The position numbers were made by a program, and so were the translations under genes. From Streptomyces rimosus subsp. rimosus (GTDB lineage Bacteria; Actinomycetota; Actinomycetes; Streptomycetales; Streptomycetaceae), in the NCBI RefSeq assembly GCF_000720725.1, contig NZ_JOCQ01000033.1:1-64000 (forward strand): a stretch of 64,000 nucleotides of DNA, read 5' to 3'. Positions 10,695 to 18,196 of the stretch are shown here, piece after piece. Positions within the stretch are counted from its first letter, which is position 1. Each line of letters starts with the position of its first letter. The notes beneath the pieces are model-generated. The model was not told where the DNA came from. It did not search any database and saw nothing but the letters and a program-made list of their open reading frames with translations.

Positions 10695-11078
10695 GTGGCT
10701 GAGCTGCACGTCGAGTTGGTCGCCGCCGACCGTCAGGTCTGGTCGGGCGAGGCCAGCCTGGTCGTCGCGCGCACCTCGTCGGGCGACATCGGCGTCATGC
10801 CGGGGCACCAGCCGCTGCTCGGCGTGCTGGAGTCCGGCCCGGTGACGATTCGTACGACCGGCGAGGACGGGGACGGCACCGTCGTCGCCGCCGTGCACGG
10901 CGGCTTCATCTCGTTCGCCGACAACAAGCTGTCTCTGCTCGCGGAGATCGCGGAGCTGTCGGACGAGATCGATGTCCAGCGCGCGGAGCGGGCCTTGGAG
11001 CGGGCGAAGTCGGAGGCCGACGCGGCCGCCGAGCGCCGCGCCGATGTCCGGCTGCGTGCGGTGGCGGGCGTCCACTGA
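10695..11078 (+). CDS. atpC: F1Fo ATP synthase subunit epsilon
   Basis: Small F1 subunit of 127 aa that caps the rotor and inhibits hydrolysis. The N-terminal beta-sandwich has the family pattern VVARTSSGDIGVMPGHQPLL; the C-terminal helical hairpin is Ala/Glu/Arg-rich (QRAERALERAKSEADAAAER). I chose GTG 10695 because GAGGAG lies seven bases upstream. It is the last gene of the operon; a long hairpin follows at 11102. Confidence 0.95.
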   Translation: MAELHVELVAADRQVWSGEASLVVARTSSGDIGVMPGHQPLLGVLESGPVTIRTTGEDGDGTVVAAVHGGFISFADNKLSLLAEIAELSDEIDVQRAERALERAKSEADAAAERRADVRLRAVAGVH

Positions 11079-11101
11079 GGCCCACCACCGACAGGCAAGT
11101 C

Positions 11102-11151
11102 CCTCAGCCGCGGGCCGCGCTGGAATTCTCCAGAGCGGTCCGCGGCTGAGG
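11102..11151 (+). terminator. Terminator of the atp operon
   Basis: Inverted repeat with 22-nt arms, 11102-11123 and 11130-11151, loop AATTCT. The outer 12 bp (CCTCAGCCGCGG and its complement) are perfect; one G-U and one G-A interrupt the inner part. It starts 23 nt after the atpC stop. There is no T-run, which is common for Streptomyces terminators. Confidence 0.85.
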
Positions 11152-11227
11152 CAATGCAGGTGCGATTTGCTCCCCGGCGCCCGACCGGCGCCGGGGGTAA
11201 CCCATCGAGGCGAGGAGGTCGGTTCGG

Positions 11228-11677
11228 ATGGTCCTCGCTCTGCTTGTGAGCGGCGCGGTCGTCGTGCTGGTGCTGCTGGGGCTCTTCGTCTTCGGACTAC
11301 GACGACGGCTCATCCAGCGCTCCGGCGGCACGTTCGACTGCAGCCTGCGCTGGAACGTGCCCGAGGAAGAGGCCGAGCCCAGCGGCAAAGGCTGGATCTA
11401 CGGCGTCGCCCGCTACAACGGCGACCGGGTCGAGTGGTTCCGCGTCTTCTCGTACGCGCCCCGCCCCCGCCGCGTCCTGGAACGCTTCTCCATCGAGGTC
11501 CTCCAGCGCCGCACCCCCCAGGGTGAGGAAGAGCTGGCCCTCCTCTCCGACTCCGTCGTGCTCGCCTGCCGCCACCGCGGTACGAGGCTGGAGCTGGCGA
11601 TGAGCGAGGACGCCCTGACGGGCTTCCTGGCGTGGCTGGAGGCGGCGCCTCCCGGGCAGAGAGTCAACGTGGCGTAA
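11228..11677 (+). CDS. DUF2550 family membrane-anchored protein
   Basis: Protein of 149 aa with one N-terminal membrane anchor (about 3-24, VLALLVSGAVVVLVLLGLFV) followed by RRR, so the rest faces the cytoplasm. The soluble part has the conserved DUF2550 pattern GGTFDCSLRW near the start and a C-terminal MSEDALTGFLAWLEAAPPGQ. The family is found beside atpC throughout actinobacteria; its function is unknown. GAGGAGG lies about ten bases before the ATG. It has its own transcription unit between the atp terminator and the convergent terminator at 11700. Confidence 0.9.
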   Translation: MVLALLVSGAVVVLVLLGLFVFGLRRRLIQRSGGTFDCSLRWNVPEEEAEPSGKGWIYGVARYNGDRVEWFRVFSYAPRPRRVLERFSIEVLQRRTPQGEEELALLSDSVVLACRHRGTRLELAMSEDALTGFLAWLEAAPPGQRVNVA

Positions 11678-11699
11678 TCCCTGTTCATCCCGAGCCGAA

Positions 11700-11735
11700 G
11701 GCCGGAAAGGCGGGGGCGACGCCGCCTTTCCGGCC
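11700..11735. terminator. Bidirectional terminator between convergent genes
   Basis: Perfect 14-bp arms, 11700-11713 (GGCCGGAAAGGCGG) and 11722-11735, with an 8-nt loop. It lies between the stop of the DUF2550 gene and the stop of the chitinase on the other strand. Confidence 0.85.
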
Positions 11736-11754
11736 GGTCCGGGGAGGGCCGGGG

Positions 11755-13887
11755 TTACTTCAGGCCGCTGTCGATCGCGGTCATCAGTTCGCCGTCGGCC
11801 GTGTCACCGCTGAATTCCCAGAAGAACGCGCCGCCCAGACCCTGCTGCTTGGCGTAGTTCATCTTTCCGGTGATCGTCGCGGGTGTGTCGTAGCTCCACC
11901 AGTTGCTGCCGCAACGGGCATAGGCGGTGCCGGCGACGGTTCCGGTGGACGGGCAGCTCGCCTTGAGGATCTTGTAGTCCTCGATGCCCGCCTCGTACTT
12001 GCCGGGGGCCGGGCCGGTGGCGGTGCCGCCGGGGGCGTCCTGGGTGACGCCGGTCCAGCCGCGCCCGTAGAAGCCGATGCCGATCAGCAGCTTCTTCGCG
12101 GGCACGCCCTTGGCCTTGAGCTTCTGCAGGGCCGCGTCGGTGTTGAAGCCCTGCTTCGGGATGCCGGGGTAGGACGTCAGGGGCGAGTGGGGGGCGGTGG
12201 GGCCGGTCTTGTCCCAGGCGCCGAAGAAGTCGTACGTCATGACGTTGTACCAGTCGGCGTACTGCGAGCCGCCGCCGTAGTCGGCCGCATCGATCTTGCC
12301 GCCGTCCGAGCCGTCGGCGGTGATCGCCGCGGTGACCAGCTGCTTGCCGAACTTGGCGCGCATCGCCTTCATCATCTCGGCGAACGCCGCCGGACCGCTG
12401 GTGTCGCAGGTCAGACCGCAGGCGTTGGGGTACTCCCAGTCCAGGTCGATGCCGTCGAAGAGGCCGGCCCAGCGCGCGTCGTTGACCAGCTGGTAGCAGG
12501 AGTCGGCGAAGGCGGCCGGGTTCTTGACCGCGTCGGTGAAGCCGCCGGACCAGGTCCAGCCGCCGAACGACCACAGGATCTTGATGTTCGGGTACTTCGC
12601 CTTGAGCTTCTTGAGCTGGTTGAAGTTGCCGCGCAGCGGCTGGTCCCAGGTGTCGGCGACGCCGTCCACGCTCTGGTCGGCGGTGTAGGCCTTGTCGGTG
12701 GCCGCGTAGGCGTCACCGACGGTGCACTTGCCGCCCTGGACGTTGCCGAACGCGTAGTTGATGTGCGTCAGCTTGCCCGCGGAGCCGGAGGTGACCAGGT
12801 TCTTCACGTGGTAGTTGCGGTCGTAGACGCCCCACTCGGTGAAGTAGCCCAGCTTGACCGCGTCGACGGGCTGCTGGCCGCCGCCGGTGGTGCGTACGGT
12901 CGTGGCGGCGCTGGCGGGGCCGGTCTGGTCCGCGGTGTCACGGGCAACCACGGTGTAGGTGTAGTCGGTGCCCTTGGTCAGGCCCGAGTCGGTGTAGGCG
13001 AGCTTTTCGACGGTGGCGACCTTGGTGCCGTCGCGCAGGATGTCGTAGTTCTTGACGCCCTTGTCGTCGGTGGCCGCGGTCCACGTCAGCCGTACGGACG
13101 TGTCGGTGACGTCGCTCGCCACCGGCTTGCCGGGCGCGGACGGCGGGTTGTCGCCGGGCTGGCCGCCGCCGGTGGTGCGCACGGTGGTCGGCTCGCTGGC
13201 GGGGCCGGTCTGGTCGGCGGTGTCGCGGGCGACGACGGTGTAGGTGTACGAGGTGTCCTTCGTCAGGCCCGAGTCGGTGTAGGCGAGCTTCTCGACGGTG
13301 GCGACCTTGGTGCCGTCGCGCAGGATGTCGTAGTTCTTGACGCCCTTGTCGTCGGTGGCGGCCGTCCAGGTCAGCCGTACGGAGGTGTCGGTGACGCTGC
13401 CGGCCACCGGCTTGCCGGGCGCGGACGGCGGGGTGTCGCCGGGCTGCGCGCCGTCGCAGGAGCCGCCGTTGAGCTTGCAGCCGCTCACGTCACCGCCGCC
13501 GCTGCCGGCTCCGGTGAAGCCGAAGCTGACCGAGGCGCCGGGGGCGATGGTCCCGTTCCAGTTGGCGTTCTGGGCGGTCCAGTGGGTGCCCGAGCCGCTG
13601 ACCCGGGCGTCCCAGGCGGAGCCGACCGAGGTGCCGGCGGGGAAGTCCCACTCGACGGTCCAGCCCTGGATCGTGGTGTCGCCGGTGTTCTTGACCGTCC
13701 ACTGCCCCTGGAAGCCGGTACCCCAGTCGGAGACCTTGGTGTACGTGGCGGTCGCCGATTCGGCGGCGTGCGCCGGGGTGGCGCCGGCCAGGCCGATCAG
13801 CGCGGCGACGGGCAGCAGGAGTGCGGTGAGGGCCGCGAGGGCTCTTCGACGGGCGTGGGTGGTGCGTATCAGGGTTCCGGGTGTCAC
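11755..13887 (-). CDS. Secreted GH18 chitinase with CBM2 and two FnIII domains
   Basis: Exported chitin hydrolase, 710 aa. Order: signal peptide (1-41/42, RRR then a hydrophobic stretch and AHA-A cleavage site), CBM2 cellulose/chitin-binding module (about 43-145), two almost identical fibronectin III modules (149-338), and a C-terminal GH18 TIM barrel (about 345-710). The catalytic DxxDxDxE motif is DGIDLDWE (478-485), proton donor Glu485. GTG 13887 was chosen because GGGAG precedes it by 5 nt and the signal peptide starts there; a longer ATG start at 14007 would overlap the promoter. It resembles S. coelicolor ChiC-type enzymes, which usually have a single FnIII. The promoter has the chitin-gene direct repeats described below. 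Confidence 0.95.
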   Translation of the reverse strand: MTPGTLIRTTHARRRALAALTALLLPVAALIGLAGATPAHAAESATATYTKVSDWGTGFQGQWTVKNTGDTTIQGWTVEWDFPAGTSVGSAWDARVSGSGTHWTAQNANWNGTIAPGASVSFGFTGAGSGGGDVSGCKLNGGSCDGAQPGDTPPSAPGKPVAGSVTDTSVRLTWTAATDDKGVKNYDILRDGTKVATVEKLAYTDSGLTKDTSYTYTVVARDTADQTGPASEPTTVRTTGGGQPGDNPPSAPGKPVASDVTDTSVRLTWTAATDDKGVKNYDILRDGTKVATVEKLAYTDSGLTKGTDYTYTVVARDTADQTGPASAATTVRTTGGGQQPVDAVKLGYFTEWGVYDRNYHVKNLVTSGSAGKLTHINYAFGNVQGGKCTVGDAYAATDKAYTADQSVDGVADTWDQPLRGNFNQLKKLKAKYPNIKILWSFGGWTWSGGFTDAVKNPAAFADSCYQLVNDARWAGLFDGIDLDWEYPNACGLTCDTSGPAAFAEMMKAMRAKFGKQLVTAAITADGSDGGKIDAADYGGGSQYADWYNVMTYDFFGAWDKTGPTAPHSPLTSYPGIPKQGFNTDAALQKLKAKGVPAKKLLIGIGFYGRGWTGVTQDAPGGTATGPAPGKYEAGIEDYKILKASCPSTGTVAGTAYARCGSNWWSYDTPATITGKMNYAKQQGLGGAFFWEFSGDTADGELMTAIDSGLK
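12874..13443 (-). repeat. Tandem 285-bp duplication encoding the two FnIII modules
   Basis: Units 12874-13158 and 13159-13443 are head-to-tail and nearly identical, each coding a 95-residue FnIII module with its Gly/Pro linker (GQPGD-PPSAPGKPV). Long stretches match exactly, and most differences are silent or in a few residues, which points to recent duplication or gene conversion. Confidence 0.9.
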
Positions 13888-13978
13888 GGATGCTCCCAGG
13901 TAAGGGGGTGGGAAGGTGGGGGAACCTGCGCCGCCCGGTGAGCGCTGTGGGGCGCGCTCACCGCAAAGATGTGAAGGG

Positions 13979-14020
13979 AGCGTAAAAAGGTCCAGACCTA
14001 CGGTCAAGAGGTCTGGACCA
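13979..14020 (-). promoter_or_regulatory. Chitinase promoter with 12-bp direct repeats
   Basis: On the minus strand TTGACC (14007-14002) and TACGCT (13984-13979) are 17 bp apart, a good sigma-70-type promoter. Two near-palindromic 12-mers flank and fill it: AGGTCCAGACCT at 13988-13999 and AGGTCTGGACCA at 14009-14020, 21 bp (two helical turns) apart. Such repeats are known in Streptomyces chitinase promoters for chitin induction and glucose repression, and they also resemble the DasR (dre) site. Confidence 0.8.
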
Positions 14021-14072
14021 AAGTGGTTGGCGGCCTCCGCCGCGCCCGTCCGCCCGGCGGCGGCCGGCCCGG

Positions 14073-14759
14073 TCAGTCGCCGCCCACCCCCAACTCCTGC
14101 GCCAGCACCGCCGCCTGCACCCGGCTGCGCAGCTCCAGCTTCCCCAGCAGCCGGCTGACGTGCGTCTTGACGGTGGCCTCCGCCACCTCCAGCCGGACCG
14201 CGATGTCGGCGTTCGACATCCCTCGCCCCAGACAGCCCAGCACCTCGCGTTCGCGGCGGGTCAGGGTCTCCAGGACGGCCGGGTCCGGCGCCTCCGCGTC
14301 GGCGGGGCGGCGTGCCGTACGGGGACTGGCGAACTCCGCGATCAGCCGCCGGGTCACGGCCGGGGCGATCAGCCCCTCCCCGGCGGCCACCGTGCGCACC
14401 GCGTCCACCAGCGCCGCCGCCTCGGTGTCCTTGAGCAGGAAGCCGGCGGCGCCCGCGCGCAGCGCCCCGAAGACGTACTCGTCCAGGTCGAACGTGGTCA
14501 GCACCAGGACGTCGGCCAGCCCCTCGGCGACGATCGCGCGGGTGGCCGACACCCCGTCCAGCCTGGGCATCTGTACGTCCATCAGGACCACGTCGGGGCG
14601 CAGTTCGCGTGCCAGGCGCACCGCCTCCTCGCCGTCCGCGGCCTCCCCGGCCACCTCGATGTCGGGGGCCGAGCGCAGGATCAGCACCAGCCCGGCCCGT
14701 ACGGCGGACTGGTCCTCGGCGATCAGCACCCGGACTGGGCGCCCGGTGGCAGCTGTCAT
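14073..14759 (-). CDS. NarL/FixJ-family response regulator
   Basis: DNA-binding response regulator, 228 aa. Receiver domain at about 9-125 with phospho-Asp61 in VVLMDVQMPRLDG and the conserved Lys in FLLKD; LuxR-type helix-turn-helix at about 160-225 (LTRREREVLGCLGRGMSNADIA, then EATVKTHVSRLLGKL). The ATG overlaps the stop of the kinase gene by 4 nt (ATGA), so the pair is coupled. The three 33-bp repeats upstream of the kinase are candidate binding sites. Target genes are unknown. Confidence 0.93.
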   Translation of the reverse strand: MTAATGRPVRVLIAEDQSAVRAGLVLILRSAPDIEVAGEAADGEEAVRLARELRPDVVLMDVQMPRLDGVSATRAIVAEGLADVLVLTTFDLDEYVFGALRAGAAGFLLKDTEAAALVDAVRTVAAGEGLIAPAVTRRLIAEFASPRTARRPADAEAPDPAVLETLTRREREVLGCLGRGMSNADIAVRLEVAEATVKTHVSRLLGKLELRSRVQAAVLAQELGVGGD

Positions 14760-15994
14760 CGTTCCTCTTCCTCCTCGCGGACCGGGAGCGTGGCCCGTAC
14801 CCGCCATGTCTTGCCGTCTCCCGCGTCCTCGGGACCGGCCTCGAACGCGCCGTCGAGCAGCGCGATCCGCTCCCGCATGCCGACCAGCCCCGCGCCGGAG
14901 CCGGGCGCGCGCGGGCCGGGACGGTCGCCGAAGGGGCTGGTCACGCTGACGGTGAGCGGGCTGCCGGGAGCGTACGCGATACGGACCACCACCTCGCCGG
15001 GCGCCGCGTGCTTGAGGGCGTTGGTCAGCGACTCCTGCACGATGCGGTACGCGGCCAGCTCCACCGGCGCGGGCAGCCGCGTGCCGCCGCCGTCCGCCCG
15101 GGTGTCCTGCCGGGCGTCCCGGAGGGTGAACGTCAGCCCGCTGCTCGCCCCGTTGGTGCGGGCCTGCGCCAGCAGCGCGTCCAGCCCGTCCAGGGTCGGC
15201 GTGGCCTGCGCCTCGGCCGTCGCGCCGGGGTCCTTCGCGTCCCGCAGCAGCCCGATCAGGCGCCGCATCTCGGCCAGGCCCTGCACGCTGTTCTCGCGGA
15301 TGACGCCCAGTGCCTCGCGGGTGGCGGCCGGGTCGTCTATGGACTGCGCGGCCGTGGAGTGGATCGCGATGGCCGACAGGTGGTTGGCGACCATGTCGTG
15401 CAACTCGCGCGCCATCCGGGCGCGTTCGGCGACGACCGCCTGCGTACGGTCCATCTCGGCCAGCAGCGCGGTCTGTTCGGCCTCCAGCCGGGCGGCCCGC
15501 GCGGCGTCGCGGTGCTCGCGGATGATGACGCCGGTGAAGGCGGGCGCGGCCGTGAGCACCCCGACGCCGATGCCGAGCAGCAGGGCCCGCGGGTCGCGCA
15601 GCACCGCGACCGGGACGACGGTGGCGGCGACGGTGAGCAGGACGGTGATGACCGGCAGCCGCCGGGCGGTGGCCGGCGACCCGTACAGCACCGCGGCGTA
15701 GACGACGTCGGTGAACATCACGATCGTGATGATCAGCCCGCCCGTGCACACGTCCAGCGCGAGCGCGGCGGTCGCCGTGGCCAGCGCGGTGCGCGGCGCG
15801 CTGCGGCGCATCAGCTCGGCGCCGGACATGGCGGCCAGTGCCAGCAGGATCAGCCAGTCCGGCAGGTCCACCAGCGGCCCGTTGTTGCGCAGCCCCAGCC
15901 CCCACACCAGCAGGCCGCCGAGCAGCCCGCAGACGGCGATGCGCAGGTCGTCGCGGTGCGGGCGGGGCAGGGCGGTGCGGGGTCGCGCGGTCAC
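14756..15994 (-). CDS. HisKA_3-type sensor histidine kinase
   Basis: Membrane sensor kinase of 412 aa, partner of the NarL-type regulator. About five to six hydrophobic helices fill residues 20-160 with only short loops, so it probably senses within the membrane. The dimerisation box ARELHDMVANHLSAI carries His199, and the HATPase ends with GAGLVGMRERIALLDG, typical of the NarX/DesK class. The GTG at 15994 begins a sensible N terminus; the frame stays open upstream to an ATG at 16159, but that part encodes the 33-bp repeat (CPATARDCIF repeated) and is unlikely to be translated. Confidence 0.9.
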   Translation of the reverse strand: MTARPRTALPRPHRDDLRIAVCGLLGGLLVWGLGLRNNGPLVDLPDWLILLALAAMSGAELMRRSAPRTALATATAALALDVCTGGLIITIVMFTDVVYAAVLYGSPATARRLPVITVLLTVAATVVPVAVLRDPRALLLGIGVGVLTAAPAFTGVIIREHRDAARAARLEAEQTALLAEMDRTQAVVAERARMARELHDMVANHLSAIAIHSTAAQSIDDPAATREALGVIRENSVQGLAEMRRLIGLLRDAKDPGATAEAQATPTLDGLDALLAQARTNGASSGLTFTLRDARQDTRADGGGTRLPAPVELAAYRIVQESLTNALKHAAPGEVVVRIAYAPGSPLTVSVTSPFGDRPGPRAPGSGAGLVGMRERIALLDGAFEAGPEDAGDGKTWRVRATLPVREEEEER

Positions 15995-16064
15995 CCCACC
16001 ATCAAACACGGCCGCGCGGCCCGCCGCCTCCACGCCCCGGCCGAACCGTGTGCCCCGCGCGGTC

Positions 16065-16145
16065 CATCGAAAGATGCAGTTCCGGGCCGTCGCGGGACAT
16101 CGAAAGATGCAGTCCCGGGCCGTCGCGGGACATCGAAAGACGCAG
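16065..16145. repeat. Three 33-bp direct repeats carrying a CATC-GAAA-GATG dyad
   Basis: Copies begin at 16065, 16098 and 16131, exactly 33 bp apart. Each starts CATCGAAAGA(T/C)GCAG followed by the spacer TCCCGGGCCGTCGCGGGA (one base varies). The core CATC-GAAA-GATG is a small inverted repeat, degenerate in the third copy. 33 bp is close to three helical turns, so the sites face one side of the DNA. They lie between the divergent kinase and membrane-protein genes, suggesting an operator. Confidence 0.8.
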
Positions 16146-16223
16146 CGGCGGATCGTCACGGGCGACGAGGGAACGCGGGAATTCCGGGGCGAGCCTGGAA
16201 GGGACAGGAAGAAGGGGAGCCCC

Positions 16224-16901
16224 GTGATCGCTGTGCTGATCGTTGTCTGCGAGGTCGGCTTCTGGGTGCTGCTGGCCGTCGGACTGGCCTTGCGCTACCT
16301 GGCGAAGATGCCGCGTACCGGCGTCGCCGTGCTGCTGCTGGAACCGCTGCTGGAGCTGGTCCTGCTGATCGTCACGGCCGTCGACCTGAAGAACGGCGCG
16401 GAGCCCGACTGGAAGCACGGACTGGCCGCCGCCTACATCGGCTTCTCGGTCGCGCTGGGGCACCGCACCGTCAAGTGGGTGGACGTCCGCTTCGCCCACC
16501 GCTTCGCGGGCGGCCCGCCGCCGGTGCCCGCGCCCAAGTACGGCCGGGCCCGCATCGTCTTCGAATGGCAGTCGGCGGCCCGCTGGATTCTCGCCGCGCT
16601 CATCGCGATGGGCCTCCTGGAGGCCGCGATCCGGTACGTGGGCGATCCCGCGCAGACCACCTCGCTGCGCGGCTGGCAGACCAAGATGCTCTTCGTCATC
16701 GGCATCAACCTGGTGATCGCGACGAGCTACACGATCTGGCCGAAGCAGGCGCCGAAGACGGACCTGCCCCCGGCCGGTAGGCCGGTCGACTGTCCCGGGC
16801 GGGCCTACCGCTCGCCGCCCGGCACCCACAGTACGTCGCCCAGCTCCTTGTTGGCCGTACGGGCCAGGATGAACAGCAGGTCGGAGAGGCGGTTGAGGTA
16901 G
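16224..16901 (+). CDS. Integral membrane protein of unknown function
   Basis: Protein of 225 aa with about four to five membrane segments (about 2-24, 31-53, 66-84, 116-136, 153-171). No family recognised. The GTG start has AAGGGGAG six bases upstream, which is strong. It is divergent from the kinase gene and shares its repeat-containing promoter region, so it may be a target of that system. The last 32 codons overlap the 3' end of the convergent cobalamin adenosyltransferase gene and lose membrane character (RPVDCPGRAYRSPPG onward), so the natural stop may have been lost by an indel. Confidence 0.75.
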   Translation: MIAVLIVVCEVGFWVLLAVGLALRYLAKMPRTGVAVLLLEPLLELVLLIVTAVDLKNGAEPDWKHGLAAAYIGFSVALGHRTVKWVDVRFAHRFAGGPPPVPAPKYGRARIVFEWQSAARWILAALIAMGLLEAAIRYVGDPAQTTSLRGWQTKMLFVIGINLVIATSYTIWPKQAPKTDLPPAGRPVDCPGRAYRSPPGTHSTSPSSLLAVRARMNSRSERRLR

Positions 16902-17377
16902 GTGGCGGTGAGGTGGTTCATGGTGTCGCCGTGCATCTCCAGCGCCGCCCAGGTGGAGCGCTCGGCGCGGCGTACGACCGTGCACGCCTGGTGCAGCAGC
17001 GCGGCGCCGGCCGTGCCGCCGGGCAGGATGAAGCTGCGCAGCTTCTCCAGGCCCTCCAGGTAGTGGTCGCAGTCGGCCTCCAGCTTGTCGACGTAGGACT
17101 GCTCGACGCGCAGCGGCGGGAACTCCGGGTTCTCCACCACCGGCGTCGACAGGTCCGCGCCCACGTCGAAGAGGTCGTTCTGCACCCGGACGAGCACCTT
17201 GACGACGTCCTCCGGCAGCGAGCCGAGCGCGATGGCCACGCCGATCGCCGCGTTGGCCTCGTTGGCGTCCGCGTAGGCCGCGATCCGCGTGTCGGTCTTG
17301 GCGGTCCGGCTCATGTCGCCGAGGGCGGTGGTGCCCTTGTCGCCGGTACGGGTGTAGATGCGCGTCAGATTGACCAT
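16805..17377 (-). CDS. PduO-type ATP:cob(I)alamin adenosyltransferase
   Basis: Makes adenosylcobalamin from cob(I)alamin and ATP, the cofactor of methylmalonyl-CoA and isobutyryl-CoA mutases. 190 aa. The ATP-binding signature TRTGDKGTTALGD is at 8-20, and the C-terminal RRAER segment with NRLSDLLFILAR contains the conserved Arg/Asp pair. It lies 10 nt behind the ABC permease gene on the same strand and may be read from the same transcript. It fits the B12-dependent acyl-CoA genes (icmA, mce, meaB) elsewhere in the window. Confidence 0.95.
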   Translation of the reverse strand: MVNLTRIYTRTGDKGTTALGDMSRTAKTDTRIAAYADANEANAAIGVAIALGSLPEDVVKVLVRVQNDLFDVGADLSTPVVENPEFPPLRVEQSYVDKLEADCDHYLEGLEKLRSFILPGGTAGAALLHQACTVVRRAERSTWAALEMHGDTMNHLTATYLNRLSDLLFILARTANKELGDVLWVPGGER

Positions 17378-17387
17378 ACGGGCGAGC

Positions 17388-18155
17388 CTACGCGGCCGCC
17401 CTGCGGAAGGCGCGGGCGCACACGGTCGCGGCCAGTACGGCGAGTCCGGCCGCGACCAGCGCGCCGTACAGCACGCTCGCCGCGGTGTAGTCGCCCACGT
17501 AGGCCGCCCGGACGCCGTCCACGAGGTAGCGCAGCGGCATCACGTGCGAGAGCGCGTCCAGCCAGCCGGGCGCCAGGGCCATCGGCAGCATCAGGCCGGA
17601 CAGCAGCATCGTGGGCATGGTGGCGGCGTTCACGACCGGCCCGAACTCCTGCGGCGTGGCGACCTTCAAGGCCAGCGCGTACGAGAACGAGGACAGGGCG
17701 ACGGTCGTCACGGCGACGAACGCGAACCCGACGAGGATGCCGCCCAGCGGCGCCCGCAGCCCCATCACCACCGCCGCCAGCACCAGCAGCACCGCCTGGA
17801 AGGTGAACAGCGCCGCGTCCCGCAGCACCCGTCCCAGCAGCAGCGCGAGCCGGCTGACGGGCGTCACCCGCATGCGGTCCACCACTCCGTACTGCTTCTC
17901 GACGATGATGCCGAAACCGCAGAACGACCCGCCGAAGAGCGCGAGTTGGAGCAGCAGGCCGGGCACCAGGACCTGCCAGGAGCTGCCCTCGGAGGCCAGC
18001 GGCACATCGGTCAGCAGCGGACCGAAGAAGAACAGGTACAGCAGCGGCATCAGCACGCCGAAGAACATCTGGAGCTTGGAGCGCAGGGTCTGCCGGGCGT
18101 AGCGCCCGAAGATCAGGGCCGTGTCGGACAGGACGGAGGGCAGGACGGAGGACAT
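17388..18155 (-). CDS. ABC-2 type transporter permease
   Basis: Permease of 255 aa with six predicted membrane helices and the ABC-2 pattern (conserved MPTMLLSGLMLPMALAPGWL before the last helices, as in daunorubicin/DrrB-type exporters). AGGAG lies seven bases before the ATG. It pairs with the ATPase gene 41 nt upstream. Substrate unknown; the family usually exports drugs or lipids. Confidence 0.92.
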   Translation of the reverse strand: MSSVLPSVLSDTALIFGRYARQTLRSKLQMFFGVLMPLLYLFFFGPLLTDVPLASEGSSWQVLVPGLLLQLALFGGSFCGFGIIVEKQYGVVDRMRVTPVSRLALLLGRVLRDAALFTFQAVLLVLAAVVMGLRAPLGGILVGFAFVAVTTVALSSFSYALALKVATPQEFGPVVNAATMPTMLLSGLMLPMALAPGWLDALSHVMPLRYLVDGVRAAYVGDYTAASVLYGALVAAGLAVLAATVCARAFRRAAA

Positions 18156-18196
18156 ACGGGGACTCCTGGGGACGGTACGGGGACCGGGGCGGGCGG

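Noticed and set aside
11632..13941. A 769-codon plus-strand open frame opposite the chitinase
   Set aside because: Antisense by-product; it reads through the terminator and repeats the FnIII duplication as Gly/Val-rich nonsense.
15995..16159. N-terminal extension of the sensor kinase starting at 16159
   Set aside because: The extension would translate the 33-bp repeats into CPATARDCIF-type peptide unrelated to kinases, and no ribosome site precedes it.
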